Origin: Xanthobacteraceae bacterium
GTDB taxonomy: Bacteria > Pseudomonadota > Alphaproteobacteria > Rhizobiales > Xanthobacteraceae
Length of the DNA: 51,746 bases
Assembly: GCA_019746355.1 (NCBI GenBank)
Contig: JAIESC010000074.1
Location: forward strand, 1 to 51,746
Direction of reading: 5' to 3'
The position numbers and the translations under genes were made by a program. This document shows positions 29,121-38,057 of the stretch, piece by piece. The notes below the pieces were generated by a model. That model saw only the letters and a list, made by a program, of their open reading frames with translations, made no database searches and was not told where the DNA came from. Position 1 is the stretch's first letter. Every line of letters starts with the position of its first letter.

Positions 29121-29918
29121 ATGGCCCATTCTGCCCTGCTCACGGTGATGATCGCCGCCGCGCGCAAGGCTGCGCGCTCGCTCAAGCGCGACTTCGGCGA
29201 AGTCGAGAATTTGCAGGTGTCGCTGAAGGGACCGGCGAACTTCGTCACCGCCGCCGACCGCCGCGCCGAGGAGATTCTCCGCGCCGAGCTCACCAAGGCA
29301 CGCCCCGGCTATGGCTTCCTCGGCGAGGAAGGCGGCAAGCACGAGGGCACCGACCAGACCCACACCTGGATCGTCGATCCGCTCGACGGCACCACCAACT
29401 TCCTGCACGGCATTCCGCAGTTCGCCATCTCGATCGGGCTCGAGCGCTCCGGCACCATCGTTGCGGGCCTCGTGTACAATCCGATCACCGACGAACTGTT
29501 CACCGCCGAGCGCGGCAAGGGCGCGTTCCTGAACGACCGGCGGATGCGGGTCGCGGCCCGAAAGAGCCTCGCCGACGCGGTGATCGCCTGCGGCCTGCCG
29601 CACCGCGGCCGCGGCGACCTGGAATTGGGGCTGAAGGAATTGGGCGCGGTGCAGGACAAGGTCGCCGGGCTGCGCCGCTTTGGCGCGGCCGCCCTCGACC
29701 TCGCTTATGTCGCAACCGGCCGGCTCGACGGCTACTGGGAGCAGAATATCTCGCCCTGGGATATCGCGGCGGGGATCATCCTGATCCGCGAAGCCGGTGG
29801 CTTTGCCACCGACATCGACGGTGGCGATGCCATGTTCGCCAAGCGCAACATCGTCGTGGGCAACGAAGCGGTGCACCGCGAATTGCAGCGTCTGCTCAAG
29901 GCGGCGGGCAAGGCCTGA
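29121..29918 (+). CDS. suhB: Inositol monophosphatase family protein (SuhB-like)
   Basis: 265 residues with the metal-binding motifs of the family: FLGEEGG, WIVDPLDGTTNFLHG and ISPWDIAAGIILIREAGG. The enzyme hydrolyses inositol-1-phosphate; in bacteria SuhB also works with Nus factors in rRNA transcription. It starts immediately after efp. The exact substrate here cannot be read from sequence. Confidence 0.92.
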   Translation: MAHSALLTVMIAAARKAARSLKRDFGEVENLQVSLKGPANFVTAADRRAEEILRAELTKARPGYGFLGEEGGKHEGTDQTHTWIVDPLDGTTNFLHGIPQFAISIGLERSGTIVAGLVYNPITDELFTAERGKGAFLNDRRMRVAARKSLADAVIACGLPHRGRGDLELGLKELGAVQDKVAGLRRFGAAALDLAYVATGRLDGYWEQNISPWDIAAGIILIREAGGFATDIDGGDAMFAKRNIVVGNEAVHRELQRLLKAAGKA

Positions 29919-30053
29919 GCGTCGGTCAAGTCTGCAATGCGGCAACGGACCTGTTTGGCCGTCATTTGCGTTGATTAGACCAGAAGCTGCGTTACTTTCG
30001 CCGCGCGCGTGCCATAATGTGGCTACGTGCTTCGGCGACGAACAAGGCCGGTC

Positions 30054-31052
30054 ATGGCGAAAGACGTCGATCCATTCAAGGTGTCCTCACCCCGAATCTT
30101 TCTGGTGCGGATGCTGATTTTCCTGATCCTGTGCGGATTGATCGTCGTCGTCATCCATCCGCAGATCTGGATTGCCTTCAAGGCCAACCCGCCGCTCAAC
30201 GCACTGATCATCGGTGTGCTGGTGATCGGCATTCTGCTGTCGTTCCGGCAGGTGATCCGGCTGTTCCCGGAGGTTTCCTGGGTCAACAGCTTCCGATTGG
30301 ACCCCGGCGCGGCCCAGGAGCGTCCGCCGGCGATGCTTGCGCCGATGGCCGCGATCCTGCGCGACCAGGCCGGCAGCATGTCGATCTCGGCGCAGACCAT
30401 GCGCAGCCTGCTCGATTCGATCGCGATCCGGCTCGACGAGGCGCGCGAGATTTCCCGATACATGACCGGCCTGCTGATCTTCCTCGGCCTGCTCGGCACG
30501 TTCTGGGGCCTGATCGAGACGGTGAGCTCGGTCGGCGGCGTTATCAACAACCTCAAGGTCGGCGGGGACGCGGGCGCTACGTTCGACGCCTTGCGCGAAG
30601 GTCTCTCCGCCCCCCTGTCGGGCATGGGCATCTCGTTTTCGTCCTCGCTGTTCGGTCTCGCAGGCTCACTGGTCCTGGGCTTCCTTGATCTGCAGATGAG
30701 CCAGGCACAGAACCGCTTTCTGACCGAGCTCGAAGACTGGCTCGCGACCACCGTCAGCGACATCAATGTCCAGCCGGCCGATGCCGCAACTCTGCCGATC
30801 GGCAACACGCTGGGCGAGATGGGCATGGCGATCGAGCGGCTGCGCGAGGCGATGACTCATCCGACCGGTCCCGGCTCCGGCAAGGCCGCCACCACCGCGA
30901 TGGCCAATTTGGCCGAGGCGATCCAGGGGCTGGTGCATCACATGCGGACCGAGCAGCAGATGATCCGCGACTGGGTCGACTCGCAGGCGGAGCAGCACCG
31001 TGAGATCAGACGGCTGCTGGAGTTGATGGTCCAGGAACGCGTCGACCGATGA
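30054..31052 (+). CDS. MotA/TolQ/ExbB-like proton channel protein
   Basis: 332 residues from the ATG at 30054. Two hydrophobic segments near residues 16-35 and 50-64 precede a cytoplasmic stretch. Then come two more helices containing YMTGLLIFLGLLGTFWGLI and GMGISFSSSLFGLAGSLVLGF, the MotA/TolQ/ExbB channel motif with its GTFWGL signature. The C-terminal region is helical and charged. It is followed 30 bases later by an OmpA-like partner, so the two probably form a proton-driven complex that acts on the cell wall. What it drives is unknown. It is not flagellar by context. Confidence 0.85.
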   Translation: MAKDVDPFKVSSPRIFLVRMLIFLILCGLIVVVIHPQIWIAFKANPPLNALIIGVLVIGILLSFRQVIRLFPEVSWVNSFRLDPGAAQERPPAMLAPMAAILRDQAGSMSISAQTMRSLLDSIAIRLDEAREISRYMTGLLIFLGLLGTFWGLIETVSSVGGVINNLKVGGDAGATFDALREGLSAPLSGMGISFSSSLFGLAGSLVLGFLDLQMSQAQNRFLTELEDWLATTVSDINVQPADAATLPIGNTLGEMGMAIERLREAMTHPTGPGSGKAATTAMANLAEAIQGLVHHMRTEQQMIRDWVDSQAEQHREIRRLLELMVQERVDR

Positions 31053-31082
31053 CAGCGCAGATCGCAAAACGAGTGAATTGAA

Positions 31083-32096
31083 ATGGCGCTGGCGCGAAGC
31101 CGAAGAAGAGGTTCCGGGGTCGATTATTGGCCGGGCTTCGTCGATGCCCTGTCGACCCTGATCCTCGGCATCGTCTTTATGCTGTCGGTCTTCGCGATCG
31201 TGCAGTTCTTTCTGTCGCAGGAGATGACCGGCAAGGACACTGCGCTGTCGCGGCTGTCCGCGCGCATCGCACAACTGTCGGAATTGCTGTCGCTGGAGCA
31301 GACCAGCAAGGTGTCGCTCGAGGAGCAGCTCGCGCAACTGCGCGCGAGCCTCGCGACAACCGAAGGCGAGCGCGACCGCTACAAAGGGCTCTATGAGGGG
31401 CTCGGCGGCAACCAGCAGGGCCAGATTTCCGACCTCACCGGCAAGCTCGACGCCGAGAAGCAGGTGTCGCTGCGCGCGCTCGCCCAGGTCGAAGTGCTGA
31501 ACCAGCAACTCGCGGCGCTGCGCCGCCAGCTCGGCGCGATCGAGCAAGCGCTGGAGGCTGCGGAGCAAAAGGACAAGGAATCGCAGGCGCGCATCACCGA
31601 TCTCGGCCAGCGGCTCAATCTCGCGCTGGCGCAGCGGGTGCAGGAGCTGTCGCGCTACCGCTCGGACTTCTTTGGACGCTTACGCGAAATCCTCGGCAAC
31701 CGCCCCGACATCCGCATCGTCGGCGACCGTTTCGTGCTGCAATCGGAGGTGTTCTTCGACACCGGCCAGTCGGTGCTGAAGCCCGAGGGCCGCGCCGAGA
31801 TGGACAAGATCGCGACGGCGCTGCTCGAGCTCAACCGGCAGATTCCGCAGGACATCGGCTGGGTGCTGCGCGTCGACGGTCACACCGACGTGCGGCCGAT
31901 CGCCGGCGGGCGCACCAACTGGGATCTGTCGGCGGCGCGCGCCATTGCCGTGGTGCAGTACCTGATCGCCAAAGGCATGCCGCCGCAGCGGCTCGTCGCC
32001 GCGGGCTTCGGCGAATTCCAGCCGATCGATCCCGGCACCGGCGAGGACGCCTACAGCCGCAACCGCCGCATCGAATTGAAGCTGACGGAGCGGTGA
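31083..32096 (+). CDS. OmpA/MotB-like peptidoglycan-binding protein
   Basis: 337 residues. One transmembrane helix (about 19-44, with FVDALSTLILGIVFMLSVFAIVQFF) has the aspartate position typical of MotB/ExbD-type stators. A long coiled coil (about 50-185) spans the periplasm, and a C-terminal OmpA domain (about 205-335) holds the peptidoglycan motif VDGHTDVRPIAGG with NRRIELKL. It is the partner of the preceding MotA-like protein. Such pairs are conserved in Rhizobiales but not assigned a function that I know. Confidence 0.88.
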   Translation: MALARSRRRGSGVDYWPGFVDALSTLILGIVFMLSVFAIVQFFLSQEMTGKDTALSRLSARIAQLSELLSLEQTSKVSLEEQLAQLRASLATTEGERDRYKGLYEGLGGNQQGQISDLTGKLDAEKQVSLRALAQVEVLNQQLAALRRQLGAIEQALEAAEQKDKESQARITDLGQRLNLALAQRVQELSRYRSDFFGRLREILGNRPDIRIVGDRFVLQSEVFFDTGQSVLKPEGRAEMDKIATALLELNRQIPQDIGWVLRVDGHTDVRPIAGGRTNWDLSAARAIAVVQYLIAKGMPPQRLVAAGFGEFQPIDPGTGEDAYSRNRRIELKLTER

Positions 32097-32131
32097 GCGG
32101 GCTGCCGCTCGTACGCGACAAGAGGGCGTGC

Positions 32132-32137
32132 TATACT
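32132..32137 (+). promoter_or_regulatory. -10 box of a near-leaderless antitoxin transcript
   Basis: TATACT lies seven bases before the antitoxin ATG (32144), so transcription would start at or next to the start codon. I see no consensus -35. Confidence 0.45.
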
Positions 32138-32143
32138 TGCAAT

Positions 32144-32368
32144 ATGTCAAAGCTCGCCGAAGAAATTCTGGACCGCATCGAAAGCTGGCCCGACCAAGCC
32201 AGAGCGGAACTGATCCAATCGCTCCTCGAAATCGAGGAAAAGCACGTGGGCCTCTATCATCTGACCGACGACGAGCGGGCGGCGGTCCGTCGTGGCCTTG
32301 AAGAGATGCGGCAGGGCAAGTTCGCGAGCGAAGAGCGCGTGGCCGCCATCTTCAATCGCGTTCGCTGA
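32144..32368 (+). CDS. Small antitoxin-like protein (ParE/RelE partner type)
   Basis: 74 residues: MSKLAEEILDRIESWPDQ, then YHLTDDERAAVRRGLEEM and a C-terminal GKFASEERVAAIFNRV. This resembles the short antitoxins encoded before ParE/RelE-type toxins. The stop codon is followed directly, in the same reading frame, by sequence encoding the C-terminal two-thirds of such a toxin, but no start codon for it. The antitoxin itself looks intact. Confidence 0.7.
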   Translation: MSKLAEEILDRIESWPDQARAELIQSLLEIEEKHVGLYHLTDDERAAVRRGLEEMRQGKFASEERVAAIFNRVR

Positions 32369-32617
32369 TGCACAGCGGCCAGCGAACTATTCAATCGTCT
32401 TGCGGCACGAGACGTCCTTGCCCGCGTAGAACGGACCGTCGGTAATCTCGCGGAATTTCCGGAACTGGCGCAAATGACCGACGAGCCGGGGGTGCGCAGG
32501 ATGCCAGCCGGCCGTTTTCCCCCGATGATCTTGTACACAATCGGGGACGATGAACTCGTGATCCTCCATGTTCGGCATACGGCGCGCGACGCGCCATCGT
32601 TTCTCAGTGAGCGATGA
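32369..32617 (+). pseudogene. ParE/RelE-type toxin remnant lacking its start
   Basis: Immediately after the antitoxin TGA the same frame stays open for 82 codons and reads like the C-terminal part of a ParE toxin: LAARDVLARVERTVGNLAEF, then MPAGRFPPMILYTI, and VILHVRHTARDAP. About 25-30 N-terminal residues are missing, and none of the three frames upstream supplies them, so I infer a deletion. The octamer TTCAATCG occurs both near the antitoxin's end and at the start of the remnant, which could have mediated it. An ATG within the remnant would leave too little to fold. Confidence 0.7.
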
Positions 32618-33081
32618 GACGGCCAGTCATGCCAGCTTCCCTCAAACTCCGCAGTTACACCGCCGCCGATGAAGCGGCGGCGATCGAGCTGTGGCGCCGC
32701 ACCTGGCAGAAGGCCTATCCGAACATCGACTTTAATGAGCGCGTCGACTGGTGGCGCGAGCGCTGGCGCAACGAACTGGTGCCGCAGACGCAGATCACGG
32801 TCGCCGAGATGAACGGGGTGCTCGAAGGCTTCGTCACCGTCGATCCGAAGACCGGCTATCTCGACCAGATCGTGGTGGCGCCCGAGTTCTGGGGCAGCAA
32901 CGTGGGCGTCATGCTGCTCGACGCCGGCAAGCGGATCTCGCCGGCGTTGCTGGAGCTGCTGGTCAACAAGGACAACGCCCGCGCGATCGCATTCTACGAG
33001 AAGAACGGATTTGTCTACGCAGGCGAGGACGTCAATCCGGTGTCGGGCCGCCCGGTCAACCGGATGCGGTGGCGGCCCTGA
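32614..33081 (+). CDS. GNAT family N-acetyltransferase
   Basis: 155 residues (141-150 if a later start such as the ATG at 32629 is used). The GNAT fold is indicated by LKLRSYTAADEAAAIELWRR at the start, GVLEGFVTVDPKTGYLDQIVV in the centre, and the C-terminal ELLVNKDNARAIAFYEKNGF. The acetyl-CoA loop (usually Q/RxxGxG/A) is partly degenerate (PEFWGSNVGVMLL). The substrate is unknown. The first possible ATG overlaps the end of the toxin remnant. Confidence 0.8.
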   Translation: MRRPVMPASLKLRSYTAADEAAAIELWRRTWQKAYPNIDFNERVDWWRERWRNELVPQTQITVAEMNGVLEGFVTVDPKTGYLDQIVVAPEFWGSNVGVMLLDAGKRISPALLELLVNKDNARAIAFYEKNGFVYAGEDVNPVSGRPVNRMRWRP

Positions 33082-33103
33082 CCGATCGAACGCAGGGACG
33101 AGA

Positions 33104-33817
33104 CTACTCGTCCTTGTCGGACTTGCCGCCGCCGAGCTGCTTGAGCTTGGCGAACACCGCGGCGGTGTCGAGATCGTCCTTGGCCTTGGCCGCGGCCGGG
33201 GTTTCCGGCTCGGCCGGCGCTTGCGGCGCGGTCGTGACCGCGGCGGGCAACAGCGTCACGCCGCTGTCGGCCGGTGCGGGCTTTTCCTTTGAGGCACGCT
33301 GCACCTCGAAATCGAGGTCGATCTGCGAGCACAGCCCGAGCGTCACCGGATCGAGCGGGGTGAGGCTCGCTGCGTTCCAGTGGGTGCGGTCGCGGATGCC
33401 GGCGATGGTCGACTTCGTGGTGCCGACGAGCCGCATGATCTGCGCATCCTTGAGCTCCGGGTGATTGCGCAGCAGCCACAGGATCGCGTTCGGGCGGTCC
33501 TGGCGGCGCGACACCGGGGTGTAGCGCGGGCCCTTCTTCTTCGTGCCGGGCTTGGGCTCCGGGATGCCGACCTTGGGCCTGGAAAGCTGCAGCTTGTGGT
33601 CCGGGTCGGCGACGCCCTTGTCGATCTCGTCGCGGCTGAGCTGGCCGGTCTGGATCGGGTCCAGGCCCTTGATCCCCTGGGCCGCGTCGCCGTCGGCGAT
33701 CGCCTTCACCTCGAGGGGGTGCAGCTTGCAGAACTCGGCCACCTGGTCGAACGACAGGGCGGTGTTCTCCACCAGCCAGACGGCGGTCGCCTTGGGCATC
33801 AATGGCGCTTCTTGCAT
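33104..33817 (-). CDS. trcR: Cell-cycle transcriptional regulator TrcR (DUF1013)
   Basis: 237 residues. The ATG at 33817 is chosen because of the strong AGGAGGAG about 9 bases upstream. The conserved DUF1013 core includes PKATAVWLVENTALSFDQVAEFC, IKGLDPIQTGQLSRDEI and RPNAILWLLRNHPELKDAQI, with a helix-turn-helix-like LVGTTKSTIAGIRDRTHWN. The C-terminal Ala/Pro-rich tail is variable. In Caulobacter TrcR is a regulator tied to the cell cycle. It converges with the GNAT gene at a distance of 22 bases. Confidence 0.9.
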   Translation of the reverse strand: MQEAPLMPKATAVWLVENTALSFDQVAEFCKLHPLEVKAIADGDAAQGIKGLDPIQTGQLSRDEIDKGVADPDHKLQLSRPKVGIPEPKPGTKKKGPRYTPVSRRQDRPNAILWLLRNHPELKDAQIMRLVGTTKSTIAGIRDRTHWNAASLTPLDPVTLGLCSQIDLDFEVQRASKEKPAPADSGVTLLPAAVTTAPQAPAEPETPAAAKAKDDLDTAAVFAKLKQLGGGKSDKDE

Positions 33818-33984
33818 GGATAAATCTCCTCCTGTGCCCCGCCCGCCCTTCCGGACGAGGCCCGTGTCATCCAAGATGACTGGAATATGGCCTGAATATA
33901 GGCACGTGCCCCCCGGAAGTCCAATGCCACGGCCTCGGGTTCTTTGGCTTGACAGGGCCCGCCCAGGAACCTCATTTCTTCCCC

Positions 33985-34962
33985 ATGAACGCCGCAAACA
34001 CTGAAAAACCGTTGCTGAAGGTCCTGCTTTGTTCGCCCCGCGGCTTCTGCGCCGGCGTGGTGCGGGCGATCGATTCCGTCGAGCAGGCGCTCAAGCGCTA
34101 CGGCGCCCCGGTCTATGTCCGCCACGAGATCGTCCACAACCGCTACGTGGTGGAAAGCCTGAAGGCCAAGGGCGCGGTCTTCGTCGAGGAACTGGACGAG
34201 ATCCCCGACACCACCGCGCCGGTGATCTTCTCGGCCCACGGGGTGCCGAAGTCGATCCCGGCGGAGTCGCAGCGCCGGAATTTCTTTCATCTCGACGCCA
34301 CCTGCCCGCTGGTGACCAAGGTGCACCGCGAGGCCGAGATCCATCACAAGCGCGGCCGCAACATCCTTCTGATCGGCCATGCCGGGCATCCCGAGGTGGT
34401 CGGTACGCTCGGCCAGCTGCCCGAGGGTGCGATCACGCTGGTGCAGACGGTCGAAGAGGCCGAAGCCCTTCAGCCGAAGGACCCGAACAACCTCGCCTAC
34501 GTGACGCAGACGACGCTGTCGCTCGACGACACCGCCGAGATCGTCGCCACGTTGAAGCGGCGCTTTCCCAACATCATCGCTCCGCACAAGGAAGACATCT
34601 GCTACGCCACCACCAACCGCCAGGAGGCGGTCAAGCGCGTGGCTCCGCAGGTCGACGCGCTGGTCGTGGTCGGCGCGCCGAACTCGTCGAATTCGCGACG
34701 GCTTCAGGAGGTCGCCGAGCGCGCCGGCTGCCGCTATTCGGTGCTGGTGCAGCGCGCCGCCGACATCGACTGGTCGAAGTTCGACCGCATCAAGACGCTC
34801 GGCGTCACAGCGGGCGCGTCCGCCCCCGAGGTGCTGGTCGAGGAAATCCTCGATGCCTTCGCCGCGCGCTTCAAGCTCGAGGTCGAGACCGTGTCGGGCG
34901 CCGACGAATCGGGCATGTTCTTCCCGCTGCCGCGCCAGCTTCGCGACACCGCCGCGGCCTGA
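33985..34962 (+). CDS. ispH: 4-hydroxy-3-methylbut-2-enyl diphosphate reductase IspH
   Basis: 325 residues from the ATG at 33985. All three iron-sulfur cluster cysteines are visible: [22 protein letters not shown] and [12 protein letters not shown]. The substrate-binding motifs [12 protein letters not shown] and [13 protein letters not shown] are intact. IspH makes IPP and DMAPP, the last step of the MEP isoprenoid pathway. It is divergent from trcR and is followed by a nested palindromic repeat. Confidence 0.96.
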   Translation: MNAANTEKPLLKVLLCSPRGFCAGVVRAIDSVEQALKRYGAPVYVRHEIVHNRYVVESLKAKGAVFVEELDEIPDTTAPVIFSAHGVPKSIPAESQRRNFFHLDATCPLVTKVHREAEIHHKRGRNILLIGHAGHPEVVGTLGQLPEGAITLVQTVEEAEALQPKDPNNLAYVTQTTLSLDDTAEIVATLKRRFPNIIAPHKEDICYATTNRQEAVKRVAPQVDALVVVGAPNSSNSRRLQEVAERAGCRYSVLVQRAADIDWSKFDRIKTLGVTAGASAPEVLVEEILDAFAARFKLEVETVSGADESGMFFPLPRQLRDTAAA

Positions 34963-34973
34963 CCTTCTCTTTC

Positions 34974-35113
34974 GTCATTCCGGGACGGGCCGAAGGGCCG
35001 GGCCCGGAATCCAGTCAAACAGCGATTTCCCTCGGGTCTAGATTCCGGGTTCGCCCGCCATAGCGCGTCGAAGACGCGCGTGAACGCGCTTGTGGCGGGC
35101 GCCCCGGAATGAC
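34974..35113. repeat. Nested palindromic dispersed repeat
   Basis: An outer inverted repeat (GTCATTCCGGG 34974-34984 and its complement 35103-35113) encloses an inner one (CCCGGAATC 35003-35011 with GATTCCGGG 35041-35049). A third palindromic module (35056-35097) lies between. Elements with CATTCCGGG ends are abundant in Bradyrhizobium-like genomes in my recollection. It fills most of the gap between ispH and thrB and carries no gene. Confidence 0.7.
35056..35097. repeat. 42-bp repeat module, copy 1
   Basis: Differs at only 2 of 42 positions from 40125-40166. Contains GCGCGT-CGAAG-ACGCGC and a following direct ACGCGC copy, with CGCCA...TGGCG ends, so it can form a cruciform or RNA hairpin. 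Confidence 0.75.
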
Positions 35114-35163
35114 AGTGGAGAGGGACTTGACGGGACAGGCCGACGCAGGGCCTGACTTGCGGC

Positions 35164-36144
35164 ATGGCCGTCTACACCGATGTCCCCACCGAAGCGCTGG
35201 AGAGCTTTCTCTCGGGCTACGATCTGGGGAAGCTCAAGTCCTACAAGGGCATCGCCGAGGGCGTCGAGAACTCGAACTTTCTCGTCCACGCCGGCGACGC
35301 CTATTACATCCTGACGCTCTACGAAAAGCGCGTCGCGGCGGGCGATGTGCCGTTCTTTCTGGCCCTGATGGAGCACCTGCACGCGCGCGGCATCACCTGC
35401 CCGCAGCCGGTGGCAGCCAGGAACGGCGGCACGCTCGGCACGCTGTGCGGCCGCCCGGCCGCGATCGTCACCTTTCTCGACGGCATGTGGATGCGGCGGC
35501 CGGACGCGCTGCACTGCGCCGCGGTCGGCGAGGCGCTGGCGCGGATGCATCTCGCCGGCGCGGATTTCCCCGGCAAGCGCCGCAACGCGCTGTCCGTAAA
35601 CGACTGGCGGCCGCTGTCCGAGCAGGCCGACGGCCGTGCGGACAACGTCCAGCCCGGTCTGCACGCGGCGATCACCGAGGAGTTGACGCATCTCGAAAAA
35701 CATTGGCCGCGCGGCCTGCCCGCGGGCGTGATCCACGCCGACTTGTTTCCCGACAATGTGTTCTTCCTCGGCGACACGCTGTCCGGCCTGATCGACTTCT
35801 ATTTCGCCTGCACCGACACGCTGGCCTATGACGTCGCGATCTGCCTCAACGCCTGGTGCTTCGAGACGGATCACTCCTACAACGTCACCAAGGGCCAGAG
35901 CCTGCTCAACGCCTACAGCAAGACCCGGCCGCTCTCGCAGGCCGAGCTCGACGCCCTGCCGCTGCTGGCGCGCGGTGCTGCGCTGCGCTTCCTGCTGACG
36001 CGGCTGGTGGACTGGCTGAACGTGCCGCCCGGCGCGCTGGTCAAGCCGAAGGACCCGATCGAATATTTCCGCAAGCTGCGCTTTCATCAGAAGGCGCGCA
36101 GCGCCGGCGACTATGGCCTGCCCGCCAAGCGAGTGAGCGCGTGA
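35164..36144 (+). CDS. thrB: Homoserine kinase, APH-fold type
   Basis: 326 residues. It starts [16 protein letters not shown] and contains [14 protein letters not shown], the catalytic loop [13 protein letters not shown] (HxDxxxxN of aminoglycoside-phosphotransferase folds) and the metal-binding [11 protein letters not shown]. This is the ThrB type 2 typical of alphaproteobacteria and pseudomonads, distinct from the GHMP ThrB. It phosphorylates homoserine for threonine synthesis. Its stop overlaps the GTG start of rnhA. Confidence 0.94.
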   Translation: MAVYTDVPTEALESFLSGYDLGKLKSYKGIAEGVENSNFLVHAGDAYYILTLYEKRVAAGDVPFFLALMEHLHARGITCPQPVAARNGGTLGTLCGRPAAIVTFLDGMWMRRPDALHCAAVGEALARMHLAGADFPGKRRNALSVNDWRPLSEQADGRADNVQPGLHAAITEELTHLEKHWPRGLPAGVIHADLFPDNVFFLGDTLSGLIDFYFACTDTLAYDVAICLNAWCFETDHSYNVTKGQSLLNAYSKTRPLSQAELDALPLLARGAALRFLLTRLVDWLNVPPGALVKPKDPIEYFRKLRFHQKARSAGDYGLPAKRVSA

Positions 36145-36596
36145 CCGAAGGACCGCACGTCATCATCCACACCGACGGTGCCTGCTCCGGCAATCCGGGA
36201 CCGGGCGGCTGGGGCGCGATCCTGACCTATGGCGAGCACGAGAAAGAGCTGAAGGGCGGCGAGGCGCACACCACCAACAACCGCATGGAGCTGATGGGCG
36301 CGATCGCAGGCCTCGAAGCGCTGAAGCGGCCATCGACGGTCGAGCTGCACACCGACAGCAAGTACGTCCACGACGGCATCTCGAAATGGATTCACGGCTG
36401 GAAGCGCAACGGCTGGAAGACTGCCGACAAGAAGCCGGTGAAGAACGTCGATCTGTGGCAGCGGCTCGATGCGGCGATCCAGCAGCATCAGGTGAAATGG
36501 CACTGGGTCAAAGGCCATGCCGGCCACGACCTGAACGAACGCGCCGACCGGCTCGCCGTCGCCGCGATTGCGGACATCCGCGCCGCCAACAAATGA
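36141..36596 (+). CDS. rnhA: Ribonuclease HI
   Basis: 151 residues starting at a GTG that overlaps the thrB stop (GTGA). The four catalytic carboxylates are seen in [40 protein letters not shown] and [10 protein letters not shown]. RNase HI removes RNA from RNA-DNA hybrids. The thrB-rnhA-peroxiredoxin neighbourhood is common in Rhizobiales, with the peroxiredoxin gene convergent. Confidence 0.96.
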   Translation: MTEGPHVIIHTDGACSGNPGPGGWGAILTYGEHEKELKGGEAHTTNNRMELMGAIAGLEALKRPSTVELHTDSKYVHDGISKWIHGWKRNGWKTADKKPVKNVDLWQRLDAAIQQHQVKWHWVKGHAGHDLNERADRLAVAAIADIRAANK

Positions 36597-36598
36597 AA

Positions 36599-36628
36599 GA
36601 CCTCTCCCCGCTTGCGCCGGGAGAGGTC
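36599..36628. terminator. Hairpin between convergent rnhA and peroxiredoxin genes
   Basis: A perfect 10-bp stem (GACCTCTCCC 36599-36608 with GGGAGAGGTC 36619-36628) around a 10-base loop. On the minus strand it is followed by TTTCATTTG, so it best fits termination of the peroxiredoxin gene; it may also act on rnhA. Confidence 0.6.
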
Positions 36629-36649
36629 CCTTGCTCGTCGAAAAAAAAC

Positions 36650-37132
36650 TCAGAGGCCCTTGAGCAGATTGTCTGCGCTGGAGAGATCGGCCTTGCCCGG
36701 AGCATCTTCGACGCTCAGGGATTTCACCACGCCGTCCTCGACCAACATGCAGTAGCGGCCCGAACGTACGCCGAGGCCGCGCTCGGTCAGGTCTGCGGTG
36801 ATGCCCACGGCCTTGGCCCAGTTGGCGCTGCCGTCGGCGAGAAACTCGATGCCGTCGCCGCCGGAGGCTTTTTTCCAGGCGTCCATCACGAACACGTCGT
36901 TCACGCCGGTCACGGCCACCGTGTTGATGCCCTTGGCCTTGATCGCGGCCAGGTTCTTCACGAAGCCCGGCAGATGGTTCTTGTGGCAGGTCGGCGTGAA
37001 CGCGCCCGGCACCGCGAACAGCACCACCTTCTTGCCCTTGAACAATTCATCGGTGGTCATCGGCTTCGGGCCTTCGCCCGTCATCACCGTGAAACTGCCG
37101 CTCGGCACCTTGTCGCCAACCTTGATCGCCAT
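36650..37132 (-). CDS. Peroxiredoxin, Prx5 type
   Basis: 160 residues. The peroxidatic cysteine is in VPGAFTPTCHKNHLPGF, the Prx5 signature, and the arginine region is in RSGRYCMLVEDGVV. This subfamily reduces hydrogen and alkyl peroxides using glutaredoxin or thioredoxin. A second cysteine (RYCML) exists late in the protein. It is cytoplasmic, with no signal peptide, and a monocistronic unit ending at a hairpin shared with rnhA. Confidence 0.93.
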   Translation of the reverse strand: MAIKVGDKVPSGSFTVMTGEGPKPMTTDELFKGKKVVLFAVPGAFTPTCHKNHLPGFVKNLAAIKAKGINTVAVTGVNDVFVMDAWKKASGGDGIEFLADGSANWAKAVGITADLTERGLGVRSGRYCMLVEDGVVKSLSVEDAPGKADLSSADNLLKGL

Positions 37133-37196
37133 GACTCACGTCCTCTCGCAGGGGTATGGGATTTATGATGGGCGCCAAGTTAGCGCCTCCGGCGAA

Positions 37197-38057
37197 TTAG
37201 TCGAGACGGTATCCGGCCTCAATGGCCTTGCCGTCGGCGACCAAGGTCAGCCGCAGCGTGGCACCCTTTCCGCTCTCGCCGGGCGGCAAGCCGTCCAGCA
37301 CGAAGGCGAACCGCTGCAGGCCCGCGGGCGCGCCCGCGACCGGCTCCGGCAGCGGCAAAGCCCATAGCGCGGTGGGCCCTTCGGCGAGCAGCACCGGCGC
37401 TGCGCCCGTGGGCGCGGCCACGTCGACAAGGATTTTGGGCTTCGGGCCGCCTCCGCGATGCACCGCGCGGATGGCGAAGGCTCCGCTGTCGCCGATCGCG
37501 GAGGTCTTCGGAACGAGCGCTTCGGCTGCACCGACCGCGGCATCGTTGGCTTTGTCGGTGCCGATCAGCTTCAGCTCGACGTTGGCTTCCGCCGGCACGC
37601 ACAATTTTTCGCAGACGGCGTAGTCGAGCTTCAGGCGAAGCATGACCGGCTTTGCCGGGTCGTTGGGCACGACATGCACCGGCAGCACCAATGACTTCTT
37701 GTAGCCGACGGAGTCGCCGCCTGCGCCATCAGGGAACCGCACCGGCGCAGGGAACAGCACGGCTGCCGATTTGACGTTGTCCGATTTGGAAAAATCGAAC
37801 GACGGCGGCACGCCGGAATCGCCCGGATAGCGCCAATAGGTCTTCCAGCCGGCGTTGAGCTTGAACTCGATGCCCGCCCGATGGATGCGTTCCGCACCTT
37901 CGCCTTTTGTTCGCGCGGCAATCAGGCGCACCGACGACTGCAGCCCGTCATCCCAGTGCGATGCATCCGCCGCAATCGCGGGCGCAGCCGCAACAACAGG
38001 CAGGCCGGTGAGAGCCACAAAAAAGACAAGGAGGGCGGTGCGTGGGTGCTTGGACAT
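37197..38057 (-). CDS. Exported protein with DsbD N-terminal-like domain
   Basis: 286 residues with a signal peptide (1-29, cleavage near AIA/ADA). The domain matches the thiol:disulfide interchange DsbD N-terminal family (DUF/DsbC-like), with FKLNAGWKTYWRYPGDSGVPPSFDF and a CEKLCVPAE pair of cysteines. The membrane and thioredoxin parts of DsbD are absent, as is usual for this stand-alone alphaproteobacterial version. A periplasmic thiol role is inferred from the two cysteines only. It is divergent from yqgE. Confidence 0.85.
   Translation of the reverse strand: MSKHPRTALLVFFVALTGLPVVAAAPAIAADASHWDDGLQSSVRLIAARTKGEGAERIHRAGIEFKLNAGWKTYWRYPGDSGVPPSFDFSKSDNVKSAAVLFPAPVRFPDGAGGDSVGYKKSLVLPVHVVPNDPAKPVMLRLKLDYAVCEKLCVPAEANVELKLIGTDKANDAAVGAAEALVPKTSAIGDSGAFAIRAVHRGGGPKPKILVDVAAPTGAAPVLLAEGPTALWALPLPEPVAGAPAGLQRFAFVLDGLPPGESGKGATLRLTLVADGKAIEAGYRLD

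Noticed and set aside
30054..32096. Zorya-type anti-phage system (ZorA/ZorB-like pair)
   Set aside because: The two proteins have stator architecture, but no ZorC, ZorD or ZorE gene is adjacent and the channel protein lacks the very long ZorA tail. The neighbours are housekeeping genes (efp, suhB).
32366..32368. Selenocysteine or programmed read-through of the TGA between antitoxin and toxin remnant
   Set aside because: No selenocysteine insertion hairpin or selenoprotein family fits, and toxins of this type have their own start. A deletion explains the in-frame arrangement more simply.
32387..32578. Minus-strand 63-codon gene
   Set aside because: The plus strand here clearly encodes the conserved end of a ParE/RelE toxin, so the antisense frame is explained as its shadow.
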